Below, one piece after another: positions 16,775 to 25,215 of a DNA stretch of 64,000 nt. The stretch is taken from the NCBI GenBank assembly GCA_919902505.1, contig CAKKRE010000027.1, positions 61,604-125,603 of the forward strand, read 5' to 3'. Within the stretch, counting starts at the first letter, position 1, and each line of letters opens with the position of its first letter. The translations under genes and the position numbers were made by a program. The notes beneath the pieces are model-generated. The model did not search any database and was not told where the DNA came from. It saw nothing but the letters and a program-made list of their open reading frames with translations. This DNA is from Nitrospiraceae bacterium (GTDB lineage Bacteria > Nitrospirota > Nitrospiria > Nitrospirales > Nitrospiraceae).

Positions 16775-17911
16775 ATGAACATCAACGAGTTCAAGTCAGG
16801 GGGGTACGAGCAACAATACGAGTACCGCAGCTTCCTGCCCACGCCGATCAACCGGGAATGGGTCGTGTCTGATCCCCAGATTCTCACACTCCTGGAAGAG
16901 ACGAATCGTCTGCTCGGGGAGTTGAACGCGTTTTCTCAGCTCATCCCGGACGTGGATTTTTTCATCCGAATGCACATTACCAAGGAAGCCACGACCTCAA
17001 GCCGTATTGAGGGAACTCAGACCAATATGGAAGAGGCGCTGATCGGCAAGCTCGACGTCGATCCGGAAAAACGCGATGACTGGCAGGAGGTGCATAATTA
17101 TATCCAGGCCATCAATTTCGCGATCAAACAGTTGGCTCAGATGCCCTTGTCCAATCGGCTTTTGCGAGAAACTCACGCTGTGCTGCTGCGCGGGGTGCGT
17201 GGCACGCACAAGCAGCCGGGAGAATTTCGCATTAGCCAAAACTGGATCGGTGTCAGTCTTAACCACGCCACCTTTGTCCCGCCGTACTATCTCCATGTGC
17301 CGGATCTCATGAGTGACCTGGAAAAGTTCATGCACAACGACCAGATTCACGTCCCGCATCTGGTCAAAATCGCGCTCATCCACTATCAGTTCGAAACCAT
17401 CCATCCGTTTTTGGACGGAAACGGACGGTTGGGTCGCCTGCTCATCGTGCTCTATCTCGTCGGCTCCGGCCTCTTACGCAAGCCTGCGCTGTATCTCTCC
17501 GACTTCTTCGAGCGTCACAAGGGCGAGTATTACGATCAACTGATGGCCGTTCGTACGACTCAGAAATTGGAACCGTGGTTACGATTCTTTCTGCTGGGCA
17601 TGCGCGAGACGACTGCCTTGTCCATCCAAGTGTTCAGGGACATCCTGGCACTCAAGGAGCGGATAGAGCGCAAATGTATGCCCACTTTCCATGTACGCCG
17701 CCAGGCTAACGCGCAGATGCTCATGAAGTCTCTCTACCGAGCTCCGGTGATCAACATCAAAATGGTCACCGATCTCATCAAGGCACAAACCAATACCGCC
17801 GCTGCGCTCATCGATGACTTCGTCAAGCTCGGCATTCTTCGTGAGCTGACCGGACAGAGGCGCAATCGCCTGTTCATCTTTCAGGACTATGTGCGCCTAT
17901 TCAAAAAATAG
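16775..17911 (+). CDS. Fic-domain protein (self-inhibited AMP-transferase type)
   Basis: 378 residues. The Fic motif HPFLDGNGRLGR starts at His210 and is complete, so the protein should transfer AMP (or another phosphate-linked group) to a target hydroxyl. The inhibitory helix motif SxxxEG is present ahead of the domain at Ser75-Gly80 (SSRIEG), as in class II Fic proteins that need no separate antitoxin. The C-terminal 90 residues form a winged-helix-like region (NIKMVTDLIKAQTNTAAALIDDFVKLGILREL). The ATG at 16775 follows AAGGAGG; an earlier in-frame start at 16748 has no such site. It sits directly beyond the hicBA cassette. Confidence 0.92.
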   Translation: MNINEFKSGGYEQQYEYRSFLPTPINREWVVSDPQILTLLEETNRLLGELNAFSQLIPDVDFFIRMHITKEATTSSRIEGTQTNMEEALIGKLDVDPEKRDDWQEVHNYIQAINFAIKQLAQMPLSNRLLRETHAVLLRGVRGTHKQPGEFRISQNWIGVSLNHATFVPPYYLHVPDLMSDLEKFMHNDQIHVPHLVKIALIHYQFETIHPFLDGNGRLGRLLIVLYLVGSGLLRKPALYLSDFFERHKGEYYDQLMAVRTTQKLEPWLRFFLLGMRETTALSIQVFRDILALKERIERKCMPTFHVRRQANAQMLMKSLYRAPVINIKMVTDLIKAQTNTAAALIDDFVKLGILRELTGQRRNRLFIFQDYVRLFKK

Positions 17912-18084
17912 TGCCATGTTCAAACAGTAGGAACGTTACCAACGCAAGCGCCAGGTAGCCGCACCCCATGTAGCCCTGGTGGTTCGGCCCTACCACTCTT
18001 CACGCGAAGTTTGTACCATGCGGAGCAGGCCTTGCGAGATCCCATGCCCGGCGCGTCCAACAATCAACCGTCTCACCTCACTCA

Positions 18085-19467
18085 ATGTCTGTCGATGTGA
18101 AGCCTTCTCATACGCTGGTCGATGTTCCCGGCGGCGAGCCTCTGCTGGGCCACCTGCGTGCGTTCAGGCGGCAACCGCTGGAGGCCATGTCACAGTGGTG
18201 GCGCCGGCACGGCGACGCGCTGCGCTTTCGGCTCGGGCCTAAGACGCTCTACCTCCTCAGCCATCCCGATCTTGCGGAAGAGATTCTCGTCCAGCAGGCC
18301 GATCGTTTCGTGAAAGTGTACGAGCCACAGCGTCCCACCGGCCTTGCGTTGGTCTTAGGGAACGGATTGGTGACCAGTTCGGGCGAAGTCTGGAAGCGGC
18401 ACCGGCGCATCATCCAGCCGGTCTTTCATCGCGCCCGCATGGCGGCGATGGCCGAGCGTATGGCGCAGGTGGGCGAGCAGCGGATCGCGGGCTGGATGGT
18501 CCACGCGGGACGTCCGGTCGATATCGCCGACGAAATGATGCGGCTGGCCCTCGAAGTGATCTCGCACACGATGTTTCACACGAACGTGGCGGACCATATC
18601 GACCACATCAGCCATGCGCTACGGGTCAGTCTGAAGTATGCGTTCGATTCGTTTCACAGTCCCCTGCGCTTGCCCCTGTGGGTGCCGACCCCGCGCAACC
18701 GTGAATTTCGTCTCGCGCTGCAGTTCATGGACAAGCTGATCTATGGATTGATCGCCGAGCGGCGTCGTACCGGGGCGCAGCACGAGGATCTCCTCGATCT
18801 CCTCCTCAGGGCCCGCGATGAGGACACCAGCGCCGGGCTGAGCGATCAGGAACTGCGGGATGAAGCGCTGACCATCTTTGCAGCCGGACACGAGACCACC
18901 GCCAATGCCCTCGCCTGGACTTGGTATTTGCTTGCCACTCACCCGGAGGTAAAGGCACGCTTTCACGACGAGGTGGACCGGGTGCTGCAGGGTCGAACGC
19001 CTCAGGCCGACGATCTGCAACAACTCCCGTACACCCGCGCGGTCTTCGATGAAGCGGTTCGTTTATATCCTCCTGTTCCGGCGGTCCAGCGAAAGGCCGC
19101 CACCCGCACAACCATCGGCGGGCTGACCCTGCCTGCCGGGGCGCTTGTCCTGGTGGGCATCTATCACCTGCACCGACACCCGGCCTTCTGGCGCGATCCA
19201 GAGCGATTCATGCCGGAGCGATGGCTGGAGGGCGAACGGCCGGCTCCCCGATGCGCCTATCTGCCGTTCGGCGCCGGACCCCGGGCCTGCGTGGGGACGC
19301 ACTTCGCGACGATAGAAGGGCCGCTGCTCCTGGCGCTGATCGGCCGCTCCTACGATCTGCAGCTTGCGCAGGAACACGTCGAGCCTGAAATCATGGTGAC
19401 CTTGCGCCCGAAACACGGCATCCGCATGACCATCCAGCCACGACACCAGTCGGTCCACTCCGCCTAA
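18085..19467 (+). CDS. Cytochrome P450
   Basis: 460-residue soluble haem-thiolate monooxygenase. The I-helix oxygen-binding motif is AAGHETTANALAW, the K-helix ExxR is DEAVRLYPP, PERFMPERW follows, and the haem loop FGAGPRACVG carries the axial Cys near residue 400. It has no membrane anchor. The closest groups are bacterial P450s of the CYP102-haem or CYP120 kind, but the substrate is unknown. It needs electron partners (ferredoxin or flavodoxin reductase) that are not adjacent. The 173 bases before it hold no gene. Confidence 0.95.
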   Translation: MSVDVKPSHTLVDVPGGEPLLGHLRAFRRQPLEAMSQWWRRHGDALRFRLGPKTLYLLSHPDLAEEILVQQADRFVKVYEPQRPTGLALVLGNGLVTSSGEVWKRHRRIIQPVFHRARMAAMAERMAQVGEQRIAGWMVHAGRPVDIADEMMRLALEVISHTMFHTNVADHIDHISHALRVSLKYAFDSFHSPLRLPLWVPTPRNREFRLALQFMDKLIYGLIAERRRTGAQHEDLLDLLLRARDEDTSAGLSDQELRDEALTIFAAGHETTANALAWTWYLLATHPEVKARFHDEVDRVLQGRTPQADDLQQLPYTRAVFDEAVRLYPPVPAVQRKAATRTTIGGLTLPAGALVLVGIYHLHRHPAFWRDPERFMPERWLEGERPAPRCAYLPFGAGPRACVGTHFATIEGPLLLALIGRSYDLQLAQEHVEPEIMVTLRPKHGIRMTIQPRHQSVHSA

Positions 19468-19566
19468 CGCGAGCGGGGTTTCATCCGGACTGGCTGTCGC
19501 TGTCTCTCAGAAGCACCAGGGATGGAAGGCCGATCCGGCAGTCGTCGCATTTCTTGCAGAAGTGGT

Positions 19567-19728
19567 TTAGCACCCGACCGGGGGCATCAACCAGTTGGTG
19601 ATGTAGACGTTCCGAACCTGTCCTTTGGGAAGCAACTTGTTGATGGCGCGTCGAATGTCTGCTCGCAAGGCCGGTAGCTGCCCAGACGCACGCAGATCGT
19701 TGACGGCATAGGTGTGGAGGAACTCCAT
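19567..19728 (-). pseudogene. FliL C-terminal fragment
   Basis: A 53-residue reading frame matches only the last part of the flagellar protein FliL: MEFLHTYAVNDLRASGQ, then LRADIRRAINKLLPKGQVRNVYITNWLM, aligning with the family end (LREEIxxxINxLLxxGxVxxVYFTxF). The N-terminal membrane helix and the first domain are missing and a stop lies 6 codons before the ATG. It follows the protease gene by 18 bases. No other flagellar gene is nearby, so it is most likely a remnant; a small functional protein cannot be excluded. Confidence 0.6.
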
Positions 19729-19746
19729 GGCCTGCCGTCCTTGTGG

Positions 19747-21279
19747 TTACCGCACGTAACTGAGCTTCAAGTGGTAGCAGGATCCGCATTGTTGAAGAAC
19801 GGTGAGCGTGAGTCGGGTATTGCCGTCGATCACCGATGCCGTGTCGCCAACACCATACGGCGCTTCATATAAATAGCCTTGCTCAAGGCTCGAACTGACG
19901 GTTTTCGGATGCACCACGACCGGTGAGTGGCCGGTTGGGACTGTCGAATTCACGCTGTACACCAGCACCCCCTCGCGCGGACGTTCGTTCGTTGCGCCTT
20001 CCCTGGGTTGCGCCAATTCCACCACGAAGACTTTGCTCGGGCACTGAGGGTCGTCGATGGACAAGACAACCATCGAGGTCCCGTACCGGCTCGATAGAGG
20101 GCTCAGGGTGATGTATCGCTCCTGCGGACTCTCGCTGAGGTAGATGGTTCTCGACGTGTCGAGCCAGCCGTTCTTGTGCCGATGCCAGCCGATGAAGCTG
20201 GTGCAGTGAAAAATGTCCGACATGATGTCCCAGCATCCCGCACGTGACGTGTCAGCGTCTCCACCATACGGGTACAGGTCAGGGAGGCCGAGGAGATGGC
20301 TGACCTCGTGCACGAGATTGATAAAGCTGTTGCGGTAGCTGTCCTGGCCGAATGTCACGGCGAGCCGGATTTCCCCGCTGGCTGATGGTGCGCCCTGCCC
20401 AGGTCTTGCATTAAACGCCGGGGAATCTGGAAATCCTGCGTTCGGCGGGGCCACGATCAACACAAAATGATACTGTGAAAAATCGATTTCGCCGGCGAAC
20501 AGCCCCGCGGCGTCCGCAATGTATTGCCGATGGGATGTGAAGTCGTGGCAATTGTAGCGGCTCGAAGGTTGCGCGAGTCGCCGCCATCCGAGGTGAGACA
20601 AGACGTTGACGGTCAATGTAAAGGCGCCGTAACTCTGATCGTGAAACAGTTGCTGGGCCTGGCCGTTTCCCTGCAGATGGGCCCCCTGCTCGGCGGGAAC
20701 GCAAGCTCCAGCCGGCGCATCCGGAAAGTCCACGAACAACATCACGGCGTGTAATGTGCCGACAGGCCTTGCGTAGAAGGAAAAGTCTGTGCAGCCCTCT
20801 GGGCAATAGGCATCCGCTGCCTCCTTGAGATCTGGAATGGCCGCCTGCCCGGGGATGGGGGTGAGTTTGGTGAGGGTCCAGCGTGGATGTCGTGGGCGAC
20901 CGGCCGCCTGCCGCGTTGTGAGCGCGGCTTGCTTCTGGAGGCGGAGGCAGGTTTGTGGCCCGGCAAGGTCATTGATGAGCGCGCAGGTACCGCTGCGGTT
21001 CGACTGCAGGTTCCAGGACTGGCCGGTTGAAAGAGTGGTCGGGCTCAGGCAGACCGAACCCCGGTTGTCCAGGGTCAGGCTCAATCCATCGCCCAGGTAG
21101 GCGGTTCGCAGTGCGTACCGGTTGCCCTCGATCGGTATCAGTCGCCAATATTGCCCGCTCGATTCGGCGGGCTCCGCGAGCGTGACTCGACCAGAGCCAT
21201 CCGGGGCGACGTCCAGAGCCTGTTCTTTCCCTGCGATGCGCGTGGTGATTCGGTAGTAGTGGGCGTGGTCGAATGTCAT
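19747..21279 (-). CDS. M6-like metalloprotease with N-terminal ricin-type lectin domain
   Basis: 510 residues from ATG 21279. Residues 5-140 look like a beta-trefoil (RICIN) carbohydrate-binding domain: YYRITTRIAGKEQALDV, QYWRLIPIEGNRYALRT, QSWNLQSNRSG, with repeated Q-W patterns. The catalytic region has the zinc signature HEVSHLLGLPDLY (His324, Glu325, His328 and a downstream Asp) and a Met-turn-like CWDIMSD. This is the M6 (immune inhibitor A-like) pattern. No signal peptide is visible at this start; an upstream in-frame start at 21525 would overlap the DCC gene and adds no clear one. Substrate unknown. Confidence 0.75.
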   Translation of the reverse strand: MTFDHAHYYRITTRIAGKEQALDVAPDGSGRVTLAEPAESSGQYWRLIPIEGNRYALRTAYLGDGLSLTLDNRGSVCLSPTTLSTGQSWNLQSNRSGTCALINDLAGPQTCLRLQKQAALTTRQAAGRPRHPRWTLTKLTPIPGQAAIPDLKEAADAYCPEGCTDFSFYARPVGTLHAVMLFVDFPDAPAGACVPAEQGAHLQGNGQAQQLFHDQSYGAFTLTVNVLSHLGWRRLAQPSSRYNCHDFTSHRQYIADAAGLFAGEIDFSQYHFVLIVAPPNAGFPDSPAFNARPGQGAPSASGEIRLAVTFGQDSYRNSFINLVHEVSHLLGLPDLYPYGGDADTSRAGCWDIMSDIFHCTSFIGWHRHKNGWLDTSRTIYLSESPQERYITLSPLSSRYGTSMVVLSIDDPQCPSKVFVVELAQPREGATNERPREGVLVYSVNSTVPTGHSPVVVHPKTVSSSLEQGYLYEAPYGVGDTASVIDGNTRLTLTVLQQCGSCYHLKLSYVR

Positions 21280-21352
21280 CGCGTTGAGCGGCCTCGACGA
21301 AGGAGTAATTCGTCCACGATAGCTGAAAACTCGCCGTCTGGGAATACGGGGC

Positions 21353-21835
21353 TCATGCGGGGGCGTCCTGTCTGCACCCGCCGCTGTCTCGATGACAGTG
21401 CCGGAGAGGAGAAGCGGCGAACTGTTTTGAGGGTCGCAATGGCTTGGTTGAACCTGCGCAGGCATTTCCAGGACAGGCGTTGTGGCGGCCGGTGAGCCAG
21501 AGCCGGTTTCCGGCAAACCATCCATAGGCCTTCGTCATAAGTGGAGCAACCATCGGGAGTCGGCTGAGGCGGGACAGGAATCCCAGACCGACCGCTTGCC
21601 AGATCGCACGGAAGACCTCGACCCCGGTGATGACGGTGCCGTCCGCCCACTGGGCGTGAATCACTGCGCTCAGATCTGCGACAGCCAGGCCGGTCGGTGC
21701 GGCATCGAAGCCGGCAAGATAAAAGTCGAGCAGGGTGAGGCGTTGTGTCCTGCCCAGGCGCTTCATCAGCGCCATTTCTCGGACGCAAATGGGACAGGCT
21801 CCGTCGTAGAACACGGTGAGTGGATAGACAGCCAT
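21353..21835 (-). CDS. DCC family (DUF393) thiol-disulfide-type protein
   Basis: The 160-residue protein begins with the hallmark VFYDGACPICVREM, a CxxC thioredoxin-like motif, and LTLLDFYLAGFD, AVIHAQWADGTVITGVEVFRAIW and GRHNACPGNACAG follow the family pattern. The last 30 residues run past the usual end and are low-complexity. DCC genes often sit with photolyase clusters, and one lies 5 kb away. It is followed by the M6-like protease. Confidence 0.88.
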   Translation of the reverse strand: MAVYPLTVFYDGACPICVREMALMKRLGRTQRLTLLDFYLAGFDAAPTGLAVADLSAVIHAQWADGTVITGVEVFRAIWQAVGLGFLSRLSRLPMVAPLMTKAYGWFAGNRLWLTGRHNACPGNACAGSTKPLRPSKQFAASPLRHCHRDSGGCRQDAPA

Positions 21836-21853
21836 CCGAACGGTGCCTCCCTG

Positions 21854-22027
21854 TCATCCCGGGATCGTAAATCGCCGGGTGAATCGCTCCAGCACCTCGT
21901 CCAACTCGCTGAAGGTGTCCAGGACATCGATGCGGTATTGCGCGAACTGATCGCGCATTACGCGCGCGCCGTGGCCGCCGGCCATGACCGTGGTGACGGG
22001 TTTCAATTCTTCCGCGAGCGAGTTGAG
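21854..22027 (-). pseudogene. C-terminal gene fragment, possibly of a B12-binding regulator
   Basis: A 57-codon open stretch ends with a real-looking C-terminus: LAEELKPVTTVMAGGHGARV, then RDQFAQYRIDVLDTFSELDE and LERFTRR. A stop lies directly before it, so the gene's front is gone. The V-x-AGG ... D-x-L-D pattern resembles the last strand and helix of B12-binding domains such as those in light-sensing CarH/LitR regulators. That reading is tentative, but the neighbourhood (DCC, epimerase, photolyase, DUF523) fits. It ends 18 bases before the DCC gene. Confidence 0.4.
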
Positions 22028-22214
22028 TCAATTCCGCTGCGTTGCTTTCCTGCAGGCGCAAATCGAGCTCCACCTCCATGAAGCCAGAACCCTGGTGACA
22101 CAGGCGCAGGAGGCGGCCGACCGGGGAGACACGGGGAAGGTGGAACGGCTTGTCGGTGAGATCAAGATTCATACGGCCCAGGCAATCGCGGGGAGCAAGG
22201 AGCAGAAGAAATGA
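21984..22214 (+). pseudogene. Remnant of a helical small metal-binding-like protein (SmbP type)
   Basis: Only the last 54 residues look native: LQAQIELHLHEARTLVTQAQ, then EAADRGDTGKVERLVGEIKI and HTAQAIAGSKEQKK. This repeats the His/Glu-rich helical hairpin pattern of the small periplasmic metal-binding proteins known from nitrifiers. Residues before it (MTVVTGFNSSASEL) are antisense to the fragment at 21854-22027, so the true N-terminus and signal peptide have been lost at a junction near 22030. Confidence 0.4.
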
Positions 22215-22408
22215 CTCAAGGTTTGACCAGGAGAAGAACCAGGTGGAAATGCATGAGCCTGTTCGTGACGGCAGCCTGTGCGGTCGCCCTGACACCTGTG
22301 CTCGCGGCGCCGACTCTCAAGGAGCTTGATCCGGTTCCGATGGTCACCGTTCCGGGCGGACTGTTTCTGATGGGCAGTGAGAGTCCCAAGGGGCGAGCCG
22401 ACGAGTGG
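22211..22408 (+). pseudogene. 5' part of a formylglycine-generating-enzyme-like (SUMF1) gene, cut by an IS30 remnant
   Basis: The reading frame starts with a signal peptide (CMSLFVTAACAVALTPVLAAP) and enters the FGE-sulfatase domain entry motif PMVTVPGGLFLMGSESPKG and RADEWP, then runs into sequence antisense to the transposase remnant. The domain's remaining 200 or so residues are not found downstream. The start overlaps the stop of the upstream remnant. Confidence 0.75.
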
Positions 22409-22925
22409 CCACCTCGGCAGGGCGCTCGGCAATCGGCGTCATGTGAGGGATCTGGCCGCGTCGGTCTGTCCCTCGCGCCCGAGGCCGGCGCGCCTTGCGT
22501 GTCTGACGCAACGCCGCCAACAGCTCGCTCCGCAGGGTGCCGCGGGGCAGCACATACAGGCCCACATAGATGGTCTCGGCCGAGAGCTGTTTCCGCATGT
22601 CGTCAGGATACGCGCGTCGGAGGCGTCCGGCAATCTGCTCGGGCGAGCACCCTTCGGCCAGCTGCGTCCGCACGTACTGCCACAGCCAGGGATCCAGGAG
22701 CTTGCGCGGGCGACGCGGTTGACGGGCCCGCGCCGATGCCAAGGTGTGCGCCGTGCAAGCCCGATACGGACCTCGCACCGCGTTGCGGGCCCACTCGCGG
22801 CTCACGGTGCAGGGGGCCCGCCCCAATACCGACGCCATCGTCCGTAGCGAATGGCCATGGGCCAGCCCCAGGCTTAAGGTTTCACGTTCTTCGGCACTCA
22901 TGTGTCGATAGGATCTCGGTTGCAT
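22408..22925 (-). pseudogene. Truncated IS30 transposase
   Basis: The N-terminal HTH region (ERETLSLGLAHGHSLRTMAS and VLGRAPCTVSREWARN) and the middle region (LAEGCSPEQIAGRLRRAYPDD, SAETIYVGLYVLPRGTLRSE, MTPIAERPAEVA) are typical of IS30. The usual PGHWEGDL catalytic block should follow immediately but is replaced by antisense SUMF1-like sequence, so no active transposase is made. Confidence 0.85.
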
Positions 22926-22980
22926 GGCAACACCGTAGCCCATCCGGGCCTGAAGTGTTGCACTTGGAGTTAGAACTCAA
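22408..22980 (-). mobile_element. Partial IS30-family insertion sequence
   Basis: It contains the 5' two thirds of an IS30 transposase (22925 to about 22408) and, at 22950-22980, an IS-end-like sequence (TGTTGCACTTGGAGTTAGAA). The other end and the catalytic DDE region are gone: homology stops at ERPAEVA, where the interrupted SUMF1-like gene begins. Insertion followed by deletion is the simplest history. Confidence 0.75.
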
Positions 22981-23181
22981 GCAGCGAAATAAGCCATGAA
23001 CAGGCGCGAGGAAGTGAGGCCGGTCCGAAGCAGTGCATAGCAGGAGGTACCGCGACTCCGCACGCGGCCTCCCGTTGAGGTGGGCGGGTTCTTCCTTCGG
23101 AGGAATCCGTCCCCTCAGCGAACCAGCTGATGACGCGGAGAGAGTACGGCGCCGCCCAGGCGCCATGATCAGGAGGCATTC

Positions 23182-23313
23182 ATGACCCAGATGATCGCAT
23201 ATGGCATCGCGGCGATGGTGGTGAGTATCGGGGCGGCCCTGTTCGTCAGGCAGCGGCGCGCTGCCTATGTGGTTGTGCGGTACGCTCGGTCGGAAAGGCC
23301 GAGGGTGCAATAG
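23182..23313 (+). CDS. Small membrane protein, 43 residues
   Basis: AGGAGG lies 5 bases before the ATG. The product has one hydrophobic helix (IAYGIAAMVVSIGAALFV) followed by a strongly basic tail (RQRRAAYVVVRYARSERPRVQ), a single-pass inner-membrane microprotein with a positive-inside C-terminus. I recognise no family. It sits between the IS30 remnant and the zinc-ribbon gene. Confidence 0.5.
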   Translation: MTQMIAYGIAAMVVSIGAALFVRQRRAAYVVVRYARSERPRVQ

Positions 23314-23404
23314 GGCATGGGTGGGCACCGGAACGGGAGCAGTCGTATGCAGTGGACTCGGTTCAGTTCGTGGTCGTCCATTTTTTTCCCAGTCGGGGGT
23401 TCCA

Positions 23405-23764
23405 ATGGAAACACATGGGACACCAGAATCTCTCTCGACTCCGCAGCCCGGGCATCACATCTGCCCGCGTTGCGGAGGATTGTTGTTGACACAGCACTAC
23501 ATCGATTTGCTTGATGATACCGGTCAGATCGATATTACGGCATGGCATTGCACGATGTGCGGCGAGGTGCTCGACCCGGTTATCCTGAAGAATCGCCGGA
23601 GCCCGCCGCCGAACCTGCTGTATGGCACGAAGCAGAGAAAGTTCAGTCAACGCGTGACGGCCGTTTCCGACAGCAGGCCTGTGAAACAGTCATCGGACGA
23701 TCGAGCTCCGGACGAGAGTGACGAGGAGTCGGCTGATGAGGCTGACCAGGACGGGGCACCGTAG
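23405..23764 (+). CDS. Small zinc-ribbon protein
   Basis: The 119-residue protein has one zinc ribbon (CPRCGGLLL at about residues 20-28 and CTMCGEVLD at about 49-57), a basic middle and an acidic, disordered tail (DDRAPDESDEESADEADQDG). The ATG at 23405 is the start that opens directly into the ribbon; upstream in-frame sequence has no support. Function unknown, perhaps nucleic-acid or protein binding. It opens the compact plus-strand run leading to the photolyase. Confidence 0.7.
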   Translation: METHGTPESLSTPQPGHHICPRCGGLLLTQHYIDLLDDTGQIDITAWHCTMCGEVLDPVILKNRRSPPPNLLYGTKQRKFSQRVTAVSDSRPVKQSSDDRAPDESDEESADEADQDGAP

Positions 23765-23796
23765 CCGTGGACTGCGTCAGACGGGAGGACGGACAG

Positions 23797-24735
23797 ATGA
23801 AGATCATCGTCACCGGCGGAACAGGATTCATCGGCCATGCGTTGGTCGAAGAGTTGGCGCGGCAGGGGCATGAAGTGGCGGTGCTCACCCGCAAGACCGG
23901 TCACGGGCCACAGGCTTCCGTCCGGTGTGTCGAATGGGACGCTCGTTCTGCCGGGCCCTGGCAGTCTGAAGTGGCCGCTGCGGACGTCGTGGTGAATCTG
24001 GCCGGTGCGCCGATCGCCGAGGGGCGATGGACGGACGCCCGCAAGCGGCTCCTGATGGAGAGCCGGATTGTGTCGACCAAGCTGCTGGTGGACGCATTGG
24101 CCGGCCGGTCCGCGCCCCTTCCCCTGTTGATCAGCGCATCGGGGATCGGCTACTACGGCCCTAGCGACGACCGGCTTCTGGATGAGGCTTCGCCGATCGG
24201 TCGAGGCTTTCTCGCCGAACTTTCTGCCGCTTGGGAAGCGGAGGCCTTGCGCGCCGGTCAGCTCGGGACGCGTGTCGTACTGTTGAGGACCGGGATGGTG
24301 CTCGAACAGGGTGGCGGCGCCTTGCCGAAGATGTTGTTACCGTTTCGGCTCTTTGCCGGAGGGCCGGTGCTCCCTGGCACGCAATGGGTATCATGGATTC
24401 ACCGGTCCGATCTCATCGGGCTCATCCAATGGGCCATCGCGACGGCGACGATCTCAGGTCCTGTGAATGCCGTGGCGCCTGAGGCGGTCACCATGAAGAC
24501 GTTCTGTGCCACGGTCGGCAAGGTGCTTCATCGTCCCTCGTGGCTTCCGGTTCCCGGCCTCGCCTTGCATCTGGCGCTGGGTGAGTTGGGGACGTTGATG
24601 ACCACCGGGCAACGTGTCGATCCGGCGAAGGCGAGAGCCGGGGGGTATACCTTCCGTTATCCGACGCTGGAGCCGGCCTTGCGGGCGATCGTGGACAAGG
24701 AGGATCAGGCATGTCTGCCCTCCTCGACCCGGTGA
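23797..24735 (+). CDS. NAD-dependent epimerase/dehydratase, YfcH (TIGR01777) family
   Basis: 312 residues. MKIIVTGGTGFIGHALVEEL is the Rossmann GxxGxxG, VVNLAGAPI and RIVSTKLLVDAL follow, then the catalytic-type ISASGIGYYGPSDD (YxxxK is not conserved in this family), and a C-terminal domain with FCATVGKVLHRPSWLPVP and ALGELGTLMTTGQRVDPAKA. Relatives are SulA/YfcH proteins of unknown substrate, and the family often travels with photolyase genes. GGGAGG precedes the ATG. The stop overlaps the next gene by 25 bases. Confidence 0.9.
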   Translation: MKIIVTGGTGFIGHALVEELARQGHEVAVLTRKTGHGPQASVRCVEWDARSAGPWQSEVAAADVVVNLAGAPIAEGRWTDARKRLLMESRIVSTKLLVDALAGRSAPLPLLISASGIGYYGPSDDRLLDEASPIGRGFLAELSAAWEAEALRAGQLGTRVVLLRTGMVLEQGGGALPKMLLPFRLFAGGPVLPGTQWVSWIHRSDLIGLIQWAIATATISGPVNAVAPEAVTMKTFCATVGKVLHRPSWLPVPGLALHLALGELGTLMTTGQRVDPAKARAGGYTFRYPTLEPALRAIVDKEDQACLPSSTR

Positions 24736-25193
24736 TGCAGTATCTGCAAGCACTGGCTGTTGCGGTTTTGGTCGGCAAGGTCGTGCTGCTGTCGTTTGTG
24801 GTGGCGCCGATTCTGGCCAGGAACCTGGACCAGGAAGCGTTTGGGAAAGTCGTTCGCCGGCTCTTTCCTGCCTACTATGTGCTTGGCATGGGAGCCGCTG
24901 CGGCTGGGCTGTTGTCGGTCACCGTGCTCGGAAGCACACGTGGGTGGAATCTGCCGGTGCTGATCGCAGGCGGTATCTGGCTGGTCATTCTTGCGGCAGA
25001 ATCCTATTGCCGGTCGCCTCTCACTCCGCAGAGCAATGCGATGCGTGATCGCCTGAAGGAACAGGAACAGCAGGGTGTCGTCGATGCGACGTTGAAGCAG
25101 GCCTGGGATCGATTGCATCAACGGTCCTTATATCTGAACTCGCTGGTGTTGCTGGCAGGACTATGTTTAGTGGGCGTTGCGCGTCAATTGTGA
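24711..25193 (+). CDS. DUF4149 integral membrane protein
   Basis: 160 residues with about four membrane segments: ALAVAVLVGKVVLLSFVVAP, YYVLGMGAAAAGLLSVTVLG, LPVLIAGGIWLVILAAESY and LNSLVLLAGLCLVGV. The FVVAPILARNLDQEAFGKVVRRLFPAYY block is the DUF4149 (TMEM205-like) hallmark. The function is unknown in the family. It overlaps the preceding epimerase gene, so the two are co-translated. Confidence 0.85.
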   Translation: MSALLDPVMQYLQALAVAVLVGKVVLLSFVVAPILARNLDQEAFGKVVRRLFPAYYVLGMGAAAAGLLSVTVLGSTRGWNLPVLIAGGIWLVILAAESYCRSPLTPQSNAMRDRLKEQEQQGVVDATLKQAWDRLHQRSLYLNSLVLLAGLCLVGVARQL

Positions 25194-25215
25194 TTGTCAC
25201 GAAGGGAGACGGACG

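Noticed and set aside
19481..19789. 102-codon minus-strand ORF over the FliL fragment
   Set aside because: The frame at 19567-19728 shows clear FliL similarity, while this frame shows none and begins inside the protease gene.
21276..22295. 339-codon minus-strand ORF across the DCC gene and scarred region
   Set aside because: Frame-shifted shadow of DCC plus antisense sequence; no domain recognised.
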